DNA from: an uncultured Collinsella sp.
Lineage (GTDB): Bacteria; Actinomycetota; Coriobacteriia; Coriobacteriales; Coriobacteriaceae
DNA length: 64,000 nucleotides
Direction of reading: 5' to 3'
Assembly (NCBI GenBank): GCA_900541875.1
Contig: UQLF01000005.1
Span: 1-64,000, forward strand
The notes under the pieces are model-generated. The model was not told where the DNA came from, did no database searches, and was given only the letters and a program-made list of their open reading frames with translations. Below, one piece after another: positions 1 to 7,422 of the stretch. The position numbers were made by a program, and so were the translations under genes. Numbering within the stretch: position 1 is the first letter of the stretch; each line of letters starts with the position of its first letter.

Positions 1-1
1 C

Positions 2-118
2 CCCGGCAGGGCGGGTGCTTGCTCAAAATGAGTTCCGCACGCAAAGAAGGCCACTTAATGTGGCCTTCGTCTTGCGCAGGACTGTTCGAAATTTTGAGGA
101 AGCACCCGCCCTGCCGGG
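2..118. repeat. Long hairpin element, family A copy 1
   Basis: Outer arms at 2-29 and 91-118 are complementary over 27 of 28 positions. The inner core carries AGTTCCGCACGCA, then a hairpin AAGGC-CACTTAATGTG-GCCTT, then TGCGCAGGACTGTT. The same core occurs inverted at 42752-42857 with different arms. It lies 16 bp beyond the gatB stop, on the gatB 3' side. There is no T-run, so it does not look like a simple terminator. Function unknown. Confidence 0.8.
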
Positions 119-134
119 ACTCCCGGGTTCCCGT

Positions 135-1811
135 TTACGAGAGCGACGTTCTCAGCAACTCGTTGAAGAGCTTCGGGTTGCCCTTGCCGCGGCTCGCCTT
201 CATGCACTGGCCCACCAAAAAGCCGATAACCTTCTGGTTGCCGTCACGATACTGCTGCGCCTGATCGGCACAGTTTGCCAGCACCTCGTCCACGATCGGC
301 TGCAGCGCGCCGGCATCGCTCACCTGACGCATGCCGCGCTCGTCGACGATCTTGTTGGGGTCGTCGCCGGTCTGAGCCATGGCCTCAAAGACCTCGTGCG
401 CCTGGTTGGAACTGATGGCATCGGTCGCCAGCAACTTGGCCAGCGCCGCCACCTGAGCCGGCGCGATGCCGGACTCGGCCAGCGAGACGCCCGCGCCCTT
501 AAGGTAGGCGATCATCTCGTTCACCAGCAAGTTTGCGACCGTCTGGGCCTCCTTGCCAGCCATACCGGCAGCGGCGGCCTCAAAGAACTCAGCAAACTCC
601 GGGTCGCCGGCGATCTGCTCGGCATCGGCCGTCTTAATGCCAAAGTCGGCCTCAAAACGGGCGCGCTTGGCATCGGGCAGCTCGGGAATCTCGCCTCGGC
701 AGCGGTCGATGAACTCGTCATCCAAATCGAACGGCGCCAGGTCGGGATCGGGGAACAGGCGATAGTCGTCGGCCGTCTCCTTGACGCGCATGACCACGGT
801 GCGCTTGCGGCTGGGCTCCCAGTGGCGGGTCTCCTGATAGATGATTCCGCCCTCCTCGAGTACCTCGGCCTGGCGGCAGATCTCGTAGGCAAGACCGTCG
901 TGCAGGCTCTTAAACGAGTTGAGGTTCTTGAGCTCGGTCTTGGTGCCCAGCTTGGTCTCGCCACGGCGGCGCAGCGACACGTTGCCGTCGCAGCGCATGG
1001 AACCCTTCTCCATGGAGCAGTCCGAAATGCCCAGCGTCACAAAGATGCGACGGAGCTTCTCCATAAACAGGCGAGCCTCCTCGGGCGTGCGCAGGTCGGG
1101 CTCGGTAACGAGCTCAATCAGCGGTGTGCCGCAGCGGTTGTAGTCGACGAGCGACTCGGCCGCGGCGGTAATGCGGCCCTCGGCGCCGCCCACGTGGACC
1201 ATCTTGGCGGCGTCCTCTTCCATATGGATGCGCAGGATGCGGATGGGCACCGTGTAGGAGCCGTCCTCGCGACGCTCGGGCATCTGCAGGCTGGACGCAT
1301 CGTAGCTGGCCAGGTGACCGGCGCGCTGGTTGCCCTCGCGCATGGTCGACGTCATGGACGTGGACAGGCCCTCGGCGTTGGCCGAGGCGCTCGCCAGGCT
1401 CTGGGCCTCGGCCTCGCCAAACGCGCAGTCGGGGCGCTCGGCGGCACCGCGACCGGTCACATCCAGATCAAGGTGACCGTACATGGCAAAGGCGACCGGA
1501 CCCTGCGTGGTCTGGAAGTTCTTGGCCATATCGGGATAGAAGTAGTGCTTGCGGTAGAACATCGAGTGGCGCTGAATCTCGCAGTTGGTGGCAAGACCGG
1601 CCTTGACGATGCTCTCGATTGCCTTCTTGTTAGGCACCGGCAGGGCGCCGGGCAGGCCCAGACACACCGGGCACACGTTGGCGTTGGGCTCGTCATCGTG
1701 GCTGAGCTTGCAGTTGCAGAACATCTTGGTATCGAGTGCGGTGAGCTCGGTATGGATCTCCAGGCCGATCACGGCCTCCCAATCCTGCAGGACCTCGGAA
1801 AGCTCCTTCAT
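135..1811 (-). CDS. gatB: Aspartyl/glutamyl-tRNA(Asn/Gln) amidotransferase subunit B
   Basis: GatB is the kinase/tRNA-binding subunit of the GatCAB complex, which converts Glu-tRNA(Gln) and/or Asp-tRNA(Asn) to the cognate amide form in the cytosol. The 558-residue protein starts with the family signature VIGLEIHTEL, has the zinc-type cysteines in MFCNCKL and VCPVCLGLPG, and carries the YRKHYFYPDM and RIHMEEDAAK motifs. It is about 60-80 residues longer than usual: a Ser/Ala-rich insertion at about residues 112-180 sits between the GHLDLDV and ILRIHMEED strands. The ATG overlaps the gatA stop by one base (TAATG), so the two are translationally coupled. It is the last gene of gatC-gatA-gatB. 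Confidence 0.96.
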   Translation of the reverse strand: MKELSEVLQDWEAVIGLEIHTELTALDTKMFCNCKLSHDDEPNANVCPVCLGLPGALPVPNKKAIESIVKAGLATNCEIQRHSMFYRKHYFYPDMAKNFQTTQGPVAFAMYGHLDLDVTGRGAAERPDCAFGEAEAQSLASASANAEGLSTSMTSTMREGNQRAGHLASYDASSLQMPERREDGSYTVPIRILRIHMEEDAAKMVHVGGAEGRITAAAESLVDYNRCGTPLIELVTEPDLRTPEEARLFMEKLRRIFVTLGISDCSMEKGSMRCDGNVSLRRRGETKLGTKTELKNLNSFKSLHDGLAYEICRQAEVLEEGGIIYQETRHWEPSRKRTVVMRVKETADDYRLFPDPDLAPFDLDDEFIDRCRGEIPELPDAKRARFEADFGIKTADAEQIAGDPEFAEFFEAAAAGMAGKEAQTVANLLVNEMIAYLKGAGVSLAESGIAPAQVAALAKLLATDAISSNQAHEVFEAMAQTGDDPNKIVDERGMRQVSDAGALQPIVDEVLANCADQAQQYRDGNQKVIGFLVGQCMKASRGKGNPKLFNELLRTSLS

Positions 1812-3325
1812 TACAGCTCGCCTCCCTTCCCGGCAAAATCGGGCGCGACGGAAAGCGCGGGCGCACCCGTGGCGGCATCGGCAAAGCCGCGCTCCAGGGC
1901 GCGGGCAAACGTGAGCAGCTGACGGTCCTTAAACGCCGGACCGACCAGCTGGGCAGAAACGGGCAGCTTGCTGTCCTCGCCCAAGCCCAGCGGCACCGAG
2001 ATGCCACCGTTGCCGCAGATGTTGAGCGAAATGGTGTACAGGTCGGAGAGGTACATCTGCGTGGGGTCGCTGATCTCGCCAAACTTAAAGGCCGTGCGCG
2101 GCGAGGCGGGCATGAGGATGGTGTCCACCTTGGCATACGCGGCGTCGTAATCCTGCGTGATGAGCGTGCGGGCCTTTTGCGCGGCGTAGTAGTACTTGTC
2201 GTACACGCCCGAGCTCAGCAGGTAGGCGCCGAGCATCTGACGGCGCTTGGCCTCGGCGCCAAAGCCGTGGGCGCGCGACAGCGAGCTCTGGTCGGACAGG
2301 TTGGCGCAGCCCTCCTCCTGGTAGCCGTAGCGAATGCCGTCGAAACGTGCCAGGTTGGAGAACGCCTCGGCCGGGCCGATGACGTAGTAGGCGGCGATGG
2401 CGGCGTCCAGGTGCGGCAGGTCGACCTCGACCAGCTCGGCGCCCTGGTTCTGCAGCTCCTGGGCGGCGCGCTGAACAGCAGCCTTGACCTCGGGCGTCAG
2501 GCCCTCGGCCTCCATAAACGCAGGGATAATGCCCACGCGCTTGCCCTCGATGCTGTCGTTGAGATGCTCGGTAAAGTCGACGGCGCAATCCTGGCTGGTG
2601 CAGTCGTACGGATCGTGGCCCGCACCGGTAAGCGCGTTCATGGCCAGCGCGACATCCTCGACCGTGCGGCCAAAGGGGCCCACCTGGTCGAGCGACGAGC
2701 CAAAGGCAACCACGCCGTAACGGCTCACGGCGCCATACGTGGGCTTAAAGCCCACCACGCCGCACAGCGACGCCGGCTGGCGAATGGAGCCGCCGGTGTC
2801 CGAGCCCAGCGAGAGCGCGACCTCGCCCGCGGCGACGGCTGCAGCGGAGCCGCCCGAGGAGCCGCCGGGCACGCGCTCGGTATCCCAGGGGTTGTTGGTG
2901 CGGTGGAACGCCGAGCTCTCGGTGGAGCTGCCAAAGGCAAACTCGTCCATATTGGCCTTGCCCATGGGCAGGCAGCCGGCATCGAGCATGCGCTGGACAC
3001 AGGTGGCGGTGTAGACGCTCTGGTAGTCCCCGAGCATGCGGGAAGCGCAGGTAGTGCGCGTGCCCACAAGGTTCATGTTGTCCTTGATGGCCAGCGGCAC
3101 GCCCGCGAGCGGAGGCAGCGGCTTGCCTGCGGCACGGTCGGCATCCACGCGCGCAGCGGCCTCGAGCGCAAGCTCGGGCACCACCTGCAGGAATGCCTGG
3201 ACCCCGCCCTCGCGCGCCTCGATGGCGGCAAGGGAGGCCTGGGCCACCTCGGTAGCGGTAAAGTCGCCGGCGGCAACGCCCGCGGCAATCTGGGCGGCGG
3301 TAAGGAAATCGAAGCTCTGCTCCAT
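1811..3325 (-). CDS. gatA: Aspartyl/glutamyl-tRNA(Asn/Gln) amidotransferase subunit A
   Basis: GatA is the glutaminase/amidase subunit that releases ammonia from glutamine for transamidation of mischarged tRNA. The 504-residue sequence shows the amidase signature region: VPLAIKDN with the catalytic lysine, PGGSSGGSAAAVAAG with the cis-Ser, and SLGSDTGGSIRQPA with the nucleophilic serine. Length is normal. The ATG overlaps the gatC stop by one base, and a GGGAGAG Shine-Dalgarno lies within the end of gatC. Middle gene of gatC-gatA-gatB. Confidence 0.97.
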   Translation of the reverse strand: MEQSFDFLTAAQIAAGVAAGDFTATEVAQASLAAIEAREGGVQAFLQVVPELALEAAARVDADRAAGKPLPPLAGVPLAIKDNMNLVGTRTTCASRMLGDYQSVYTATCVQRMLDAGCLPMGKANMDEFAFGSSTESSAFHRTNNPWDTERVPGGSSGGSAAAVAAGEVALSLGSDTGGSIRQPASLCGVVGFKPTYGAVSRYGVVAFGSSLDQVGPFGRTVEDVALAMNALTGAGHDPYDCTSQDCAVDFTEHLNDSIEGKRVGIIPAFMEAEGLTPEVKAAVQRAAQELQNQGAELVEVDLPHLDAAIAAYYVIGPAEAFSNLARFDGIRYGYQEEGCANLSDQSSLSRAHGFGAEAKRRQMLGAYLLSSGVYDKYYYAAQKARTLITQDYDAAYAKVDTILMPASPRTAFKFGEISDPTQMYLSDLYTISLNICGNGGISVPLGLGEDSKLPVSAQLVGPAFKDRQLLTFARALERGFADAATGAPALSVAPDFAGKGGEL

Positions 3326-3636
3326 TACTCGCTCTCCCCCTCTCCCAAAATGGACGGCACGCGGAAGTAGCGGTCGCGCGCGCTGCCGGCGTTTTCGAGC
3401 GCGACGTCGAGCGGCAGGTCGCGCTCGGGCTCGCGCAGGTCGTCGCCCATCACGTTGGACAGGCTTCCGATGGGATGGAACGTGGGCTCCACGTCGGGTA
3501 AGTCATATTGCAAGACGGGCTCGAGCATCTGGACGGCGTCGTTCAGGTAGGACGTCATCTGGGTGAGCTCGTCATCGGTCAGTGCGATCTTTGCGTACTC
3601 GGCGATGCCGCGCACGTCTTTCTCGCTGAGTGCCAT
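3325..3636 (-). CDS. gatC: Aspartyl/glutamyl-tRNA amidotransferase subunit C
   Basis: GatC is the small scaffold subunit that wraps around GatA and stabilises GatAB. The 103-residue reading MALSEKDVRGIAEYAKIALT has the usual GatC N-terminal helix, and DVEPTFHPIGSLSNVMGDD is the family core. I chose the ATG at 3636 rather than the in-frame ATG at 3654 because GGAAGGGAG lies five bases upstream of it. First gene of the operon; a TATACT -10 box lies about 35 bp upstream. Confidence 0.93.
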   Translation of the reverse strand: MALSEKDVRGIAEYAKIALTDDELTQMTSYLNDAVQMLEPVLQYDLPDVEPTFHPIGSLSNVMGDDLREPERDLPLDVALENAGSARDRYFRVPSILGEGESE

Positions 3637-3671
3637 AGGCGCTCCCTTCCGCATAACAGATAAACCGCTCT

Positions 3672-3677
3672 AGTATA
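3672..3677 (-). promoter_or_regulatory. Candidate -10 box of the gatCAB promoter
   Basis: Read on the minus strand the bases are TATACT, 35 bp before the gatC start codon. The matching -35 (TGCTCA at about 17 bp spacing) is poor. It is the only plausible promoter before gatC. Confidence 0.45.
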
Positions 3678-3764
3678 CAAGGCAATGCCGCTTTGAGCAG
3701 GCGCTTTACCCAAATGCAGCGAAAACGTAACGAGGGTGGCGGGACGGCAGGCGGCGGGCCGGCG

Positions 3765-3841
3765 GTTCTGCAGCGAAAGCGCACCGTCCATAGCGAAAAG
3801 CGTCCCGCCCACAACGAAAACCGTCTCGCCCACAACGAAGA
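3765..3841. repeat. Short degenerate tandem repeat
   Basis: About three to four units of 19-21 bp, each ending in AGCGAAAAG or AACGAAAAC. The last two share GCCCACAACGAA. It lies between the gatC promoter and a palindromic repeat and has no coding content. The units are adjacent without spacers, so this is not a CRISPR array. Confidence 0.55.
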
Positions 3842-3904
3842 CCATCACAACATTCGACGTTTATCGTCAAAATCGAGATTTTCATCGAATGTTGTGATGG
3901 TTTG
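3841..3904. repeat. Palindromic repeat, family B copy 1
   Basis: Perfect 17-bp arms ACCATCACAACATTCGA (3841-3857) and its complement (3885-3901) around a 27-base centre. Further copies are at 15886, 19999 and 21241. Like the others it lies 3' of a minus-strand gene, here the sortase, and could act as a transcript-end hairpin. There is no strong T-run. Confidence 0.85.
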
Positions 3905-3915
3905 GAAGCCCCCGA

Positions 3916-3948
3916 CCACCACAAAGGCGCCTGTCTCCATTGCGGAGG
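3916..3948 (-). terminator. Family C hairpin copy 1, 3' of the sortase gene
   Basis: Arms CCACCACAAAGG (3916-3927) and CCATTGCGGAGG (3937-3948) flank the 9-base loop CGCCTGTCT. The stem is imperfect compared with the four other copies. It lies 15 bp after the sortase stop, so a terminator role is likely. Confidence 0.6.
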
Positions 3949-3962
3949 TTCTGGAGAATGTC

Positions 3963-4901
3963 TTATGCCGAGGCCTTGGCCTTGCGGCGCTTGCGGACCG
4001 CGTGGACCACGATGTCCAGCAGCAACAGCACAATGGCCACGACCACGATAAGCACGGCAAACTCGCGCTTGCCCCAGTGGCGGCCGGCCAGCGACTTTTG
4101 CTTGTCGACGTCCTTCTTGTTGTACTTGGTGCGCACGCAATGCACCAGCAGGCGATGGTCGTTCACGCCGTAGGGTGTGCAGGTGACGAGCGTCACCTTG
4201 TCGGCGCCGGGCTCGATGGTCAGCGACTCCATCTCCTCGGGCAGCACGACCTCGGAGTCCACCATCTTGTAGGCGAGCGTCTTGTTCATGGTGTGAAGCA
4301 GCACCAGGTCGCCGGGCTCCAGCGAGTGGATGTCGTCGAACATGCTCAGGTTGCGCATGCCCGAGTGCGCGGTGAGCACGCAATGCGTCGAGGTGCCGCC
4401 CACCGGCAGGCTCGTGCCCTCCAGGTGGCCGACGCCCGCCATAAGGACTTCCTCGCTCGTACCGTGGTAGATGGGCATGCTCACGTCGATGGAGGGGATT
4501 TCGACCCAGCTCATCATGGGGTCGCGGTCAAAGATAAGTTGCTGAGCGTAGGGCTCGATCTGGTCGGTGGGAAGCTCGGTGGCCTCGCCCGCCAGCTGCT
4601 CGTTAAAGGAGCGAGCCTGGAGCAGGATGCGCTCGCGCTCCTCTTCAGAGAGCGCGTCCACGGTGCTAGACACGGTGCTGATCTGGTTGAACACGCCCGA
4701 GGCCTCGAGCCGGTCCAAGATCCACGGCCAGGTCATAAGGCCCACGCCAATAAGAATGATGACGATGGTGATGAGCCGGTCGGCCCAGCGCGGCAGCCGC
4801 TTGCGGCGGCGCTTGGGCTTTGGTTGAGGTTTGGGCTGAGGGCTTGAGCCACCGTTGGCCGCGGCGTTATTGCTCTTCATATGTTTGGCGCCCTGCACCA
4901 T
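3963..4901 (-). CDS. Class C sortase (pilin polymerase)
   Basis: Class C sortases are membrane transpeptidases that cleave LPXTG-type pilins and join them into a covalent pilus. The 312-residue protein has a basic, proline-rich cytoplasmic tail (1-40), a membrane segment (about 42-60), the sortase barrel with the His of LTAHSG (H179), the Cys of LVTCTPYGVNDHR (C241) and the Arg nine residues later (R250), and a second C-terminal membrane segment (282-299) typical of class C. The ATG has AGGAG nine bases upstream; an in-frame ATG at 4880 is less well placed. It points the same way as the pilin genes at 7423-14399 but is cut off from them by two toxin-antitoxin-like units. It is the only sortase in view. 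Confidence 0.92.
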   Translation of the reverse strand: MVQGAKHMKSNNAAANGGSSPQPKPQPKPKRRRKRLPRWADRLITIVIILIGVGLMTWPWILDRLEASGVFNQISTVSSTVDALSEEERERILLQARSFNEQLAGEATELPTDQIEPYAQQLIFDRDPMMSWVEIPSIDVSMPIYHGTSEEVLMAGVGHLEGTSLPVGGTSTHCVLTAHSGMRNLSMFDDIHSLEPGDLVLLHTMNKTLAYKMVDSEVVLPEEMESLTIEPGADKVTLVTCTPYGVNDHRLLVHCVRTKYNKKDVDKQKSLAGRHWGKREFAVLIVVVAIVLLLLDIVVHAVRKRRKAKASA

Positions 4902-5012
4902 CGCCGGTCACTCCTCTACAGCTCAAGTTGTCTAAACGAATAATAGCCGATTAGCGAGCCCATGCGCCGGACAACGCAGCTTGACTGCACCGTCCGGGCC
5001 ACGTAACCCCAC

Positions 5013-5786
5013 TCAACCAATCAAGCCATATGTTGCTTTCATCGTCTCGAGCAACTGCGCCATCGTTACGCCCGCAACCCCAATCTGTTTCAGATTGACG
5101 TCGCCCACCTCACAATCTTTAACAAACGCAAGCATATCGTCCTTCAGTTCTCCGCGTAGGTCGACACCTTCCGACTCGCCAAGCAACTGAGCAAGCCTCA
5201 GCGCATCGCGTTTATGCTTTTTTACCTTCCTCGAATCAACGTTCTCCCCCGCTTCCCTTCTAGCTTTTAGGTCGAGATACGCCTTCGCTTTGAACGGGAC
5301 AATGTATTCCGTACCTAGGACCGAAACGCCGCCTACGGTCCGAATTCCCTGAAGGAACAAGCTGTAGTAAGCATCGTCCAACAAAATTGCCGAAAGACTG
5401 CTTATGTTTTCATCAACGTGAATTGGCGCCACATCAATCCCCTCACGACCCTTTAGAAAGTCGGGGCACTTCGCGAAGAGTTCAATCATATGGGGGTAAC
5501 CCGGCCTCTTAGGCTCTGTAAACCGATAAAAACACGAGCCTTTACCTTCGCCCCAGCCGCAGCGGTAGCCGCCATCACGCACCAAAGTCCATATAGCTTC
5601 TGCCGTCTGAGGCAACCGGTCATCGGCGACAATTACCACATCAAAATCGTGAGTCGCCCTAAACGGAAGTCCCGCCTCCGAGAGCAAAATGTCGCATGCC
5701 GTGCCGCCGATAAGGGCATACGATCCTGCAGCTTTTTGCATATGCTGCTGAAATTCTTGGAGACCTTCTACAGCGCTTCTTGCCAT
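5013..5786 (-). CDS. AbiEii-like nucleotidyltransferase
   Basis: Probable toxin half of a type IV-like toxin-antitoxin or abortive-infection pair. The 257-residue protein has a nucleotidyltransferase fold signature: the GG of YALIGGTACD (27-28) followed by ATHDFDVVIV with the paired metal-binding aspartates D47 and D49. The C-terminal half (about 140-257) is helical and rich in Lys/Glu. The start overlaps the end of the upstream gene by 19 bp. Family members transfer nucleotides to tRNA or other acceptors; the acceptor here is unknown. GC is visibly lower than in neighbouring genes, consistent with horizontal acquisition. Confidence 0.72.
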   Translation of the reverse strand: MARSAVEGLQEFQQHMQKAAGSYALIGGTACDILLSEAGLPFRATHDFDVVIVADDRLPQTAEAIWTLVRDGGYRCGWGEGKGSCFYRFTEPKRPGYPHMIELFAKCPDFLKGREGIDVAPIHVDENISSLSAILLDDAYYSLFLQGIRTVGGVSVLGTEYIVPFKAKAYLDLKARREAGENVDSRKVKKHKRDALRLAQLLGESEGVDLRGELKDDMLAFVKDCEVGDVNLKQIGVAGVTMAQLLETMKATYGLIG

Positions 5787-6736
5787 GGATATTCCTTTCC
5801 AAACATGCGATCGACTTCGAGCTGAATTCGCTCATCGTCGATTGCCGCCAAAGATAGCGCAAGCGAAATGTCGTCGACACGGGAGGAGCCGGCAAACACG
5901 GGCGCATAGCGCCACACTTGGATCATCGCCGTTTCGTTATCCGGCAACTCCCCGTCTGCGACTTCGAGGTCGCTCAGTTGACGCCATGCACTTCTTAAGA
6001 CGGCCTTTTGTTCCATACCCGGCGCAGCGAGCATCGAACGCGCGGCGAGCGCCGTCTCCCCGGCGTCAGCAAGATAGTCGATCTGCGGCGTCTTCCTTGC
6101 AAAAAAGACCTTCGAGACAGGCGAGGAGAGCTCTGCCATGTGCTCACTGAGCAGAAGATCAACGGCAACAGGGAACACGACGACACGTCGTTCGCGACGC
6201 TCGCGCCTCGCGAGCCCCCTGTCAACAAGCTCGGTTATGGCCTCACTCGCGCGGCTTGCCGAAATCCCAAGCGCACGACAAAGGTCATAGGGGCGATATG
6301 GCTCCTGGGCTGCTCCCCAGATTGCGGCAGCCTGCGCGTTGGGCGACATCTTAGTCGCGTGATTGCGAAACCGGGTACCGCCCCTCCCCGTGCAAGCTGT
6401 GCCCATAAATGGAAGAAAAGCCTGTCTACCGGGGCAGACAAAGGGAATCCCTTGTGCGACCAATGCTTTGCGCTGACGTGCATCGGCATCAGGAAACGAA
6501 ACGACAACAGGAGTCTCCGCACGCAAGGCTAGCTGACTATAGACCCTCTTAGCCTCGGGAAGCCCGACGCCAGTAGGCAAACTTGCAAGCAAAAACGAAA
6601 AACCGTTTGCGTCAACAGCGCGGACCTCAATCGCCCGCAGATGCAGCGGCAGGCGTGCGAATCCAGGCCAAGTTTTGGTCTTGGCGGAGAGGCCTAATGC
6701 TTCTTGTAAGTAGATTAGCGCTTCGTTCATTTCCAT
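5768..6736 (-). CDS. AbiEi-like transcriptional regulator / antitoxin with winged helix
   Basis: Partner of the overlapping nucleotidyltransferase. The 322-residue protein (start MEMNEALIYL) has a helix-turn-helix/winged-helix region at about residues 140-200, with YDLCRALGISASRASEAI followed by ELVDRGLARRE. AbiEi-type antitoxins bind inverted repeats in their own promoter. I moved the start to the ATG at 6736 because the upstream in-frame ATG (6775) lies within a TATAAT -10 box and the codons after it form a 20-bp palindrome, so that stretch is promoter DNA. The ATG at 6730 is an alternative start. Gene order (regulator then nucleotidyltransferase) and overlap match AbiE-like operons, but sequence identity to known AbiEi cannot be confirmed here. 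Confidence 0.68.
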   Translation of the reverse strand: MEMNEALIYLQEALGLSAKTKTWPGFARLPLHLRAIEVRAVDANGFSFLLASLPTGVGLPEAKRVYSQLALRAETPVVVSFPDADARQRKALVAQGIPFVCPGRQAFLPFMGTACTGRGGTRFRNHATKMSPNAQAAAIWGAAQEPYRPYDLCRALGISASRASEAITELVDRGLARRERRERRVVVFPVAVDLLLSEHMAELSSPVSKVFFARKTPQIDYLADAGETALAARSMLAAPGMEQKAVLRSAWRQLSDLEVADGELPDNETAMIQVWRYAPVFAGSSRVDDISLALSLAAIDDERIQLEVDRMFGKEYPWQEAL

Positions 6737-6750
6737 CGTTTTCGTTTGAT

Positions 6751-6774
6751 TCCAGTTTAAATTGGAATTATACA
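6751..6774 (-). promoter_or_regulatory. Palindromic operator fused to the -10 box of the AbiE-like operon
   Basis: ATTCCAGTTTAAATTGGAAT (6751-6770) is a palindrome with one mismatch per half. Its minus-strand upstream edge overlaps TATAAT (6769-6774). A protein bound here would cover the transcription start, which suits autoregulation by the AbiEi-like protein. It lies 15 bp upstream of the chosen start codon. Confidence 0.75.
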
Positions 6775-6836
6775 TAATTTTCGGAATTAACGAGATTCCT
6801 TTCGTGCATAAGCCAGCATTTGCGTTTTCAAAATGT

Positions 6837-6867
6837 CCCGAATCGGCGAAGCGATTCGGGATACAAT
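6837..6867 (+). promoter_or_regulatory. Palindrome and candidate -10 box for a small RNA
   Basis: CCCGAATC (6837-6844) and GATTCGGG (6853-6860) form a perfect 8-bp inverted repeat, directly followed by TACAAT (6862-6867). No good -35 is present at 17 bp. The arrangement suggests a regulated promoter for the structured RNA downstream, or a terminator for something else. Confidence 0.4.
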
Positions 6868-6873
6868 AGCTAC

Positions 6874-6967
6874 AGGAAACGACGCACCCCGCGTAAGTAC
6901 TTTGGAGCGCGGGCGACCAGTTTCCGGTGTTGTTAAATGCCCGGGCCTCTAACCCCGGGCATTCTTA
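6874..6967 (+). ncRNA. Candidate antisense/antitoxin small RNA
   Basis: A region of about 94 nt with no good ORF but strong structure: GGAAAC (6875-6880) pairs with GTTTCC (6920-6925) outside CCCGCG (6888-6893) and CGCGGG (6908-6913), followed by a terminator hairpin (6936-6963) and CTTATTT. It is convergent with the small hydrophobic peptide gene at 6965-7117, and the two transcripts must overlap at their 3' ends. This is the txpA/ratA-like layout of type I toxin-antitoxin loci. Inference from layout and structure; no homology is claimed. Confidence 0.55.
6936..6963. terminator. Bidirectional terminator shared by convergent small genes
   Basis: AATGCCCGGG and CCCGGGCATT are perfect 10-bp arms around a 8-base centre. 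It is followed by CTTATTT on the plus strand and TTTAAC on the minus strand. The left end abuts the RNA and the right end abuts the stop codon of the small peptide. Confidence 0.8.
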
Positions 6968-7117
6968 TTTGCGCCTGTTGCGGCGCAAATGCCTTCTACC
7001 GTCCGCACCGCGCGTGCGCCTACGGACCTTAAACCGAACCTCATATGAGTCAAGAAACGCGATGACGAACGTGCCCACCGCCGCGAGGGCGGCGAGCGCG
7101 TTAAGGAATTTCAGCAT
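6965..7117 (-). CDS. Small hydrophobic peptide, candidate type I toxin
   Basis: 50 residues: MLKFLNALAALAAVGTFVIA forms one membrane helix, followed by a strongly basic tail (KVRRRTRG...RRNRRK). The ATG at 7117 has GGAGGT six bases upstream, one of the best ribosome-binding sites in the region; the longer in-frame reading from 7195 has none. One membrane helix plus a basic tail, a strong Shine-Dalgarno, and a convergent structured RNA overlapping its 3' end all resemble Fst/TxpA or holin-like type I toxins. It could also be an ordinary small membrane protein. Confidence 0.6.
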   Translation of the reverse strand: MLKFLNALAALAAVGTFVIAFLDSYEVRFKVRRRTRGADGRRHLRRNRRK

Positions 7118-7291
7118 TTGGGGACCTCCGATCGAGTCGTCGGCCGCCCGCGCACGGAATGCGTCGCAAAGCCATTTTACTGCGAGCGTATGCACCCGCA
7201 GCTGGTAAACGCAATATTTGCAAACATCTGTTCGATAATCATACGCTTAATCCATCGGACGATGGAGGCTATCTGCGTTATCCAAAAAGAA

Positions 7292-7322
7292 CGGGGCAGA
7301 CTCCGCACTGGAATCTGCCCCG
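7292..7322 (-). terminator. Terminator of the pilus operon
   Basis: CGGGGCAGA (7292-7300) and TCTGCCCCG (7314-7322) form a perfect 9-bp stem. On the minus strand it is followed by TTCTTTTTGG. It lies 100 bp beyond the last pilin gene. Confidence 0.85.
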
Positions 7323-7422
7323 AAAAGAGAATGGCAAAGCAAGAACGTGGATGGACGAGAAAAGTGTCCGCAAGTCTCATGGCCATCACATCCCACCTGC
7401 CAAAGGGATGGGTGAGCGAGCG

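Noticed and set aside
15..1922. A 635-codon open frame on the plus strand over gatB, with similar long antisense frames over many genes
   Set aside because: High GC makes antisense frames open by chance. Sequence is low-complexity (Gly/Leu/Ala/His/Arg) with no family motif or ribosome site, and gatB is certain on the other strand.
3765..3841. CRISPR array
   Set aside because: Units are adjacent, degenerate and 19-21 bp, with no unique spacers and no cas genes in the window.
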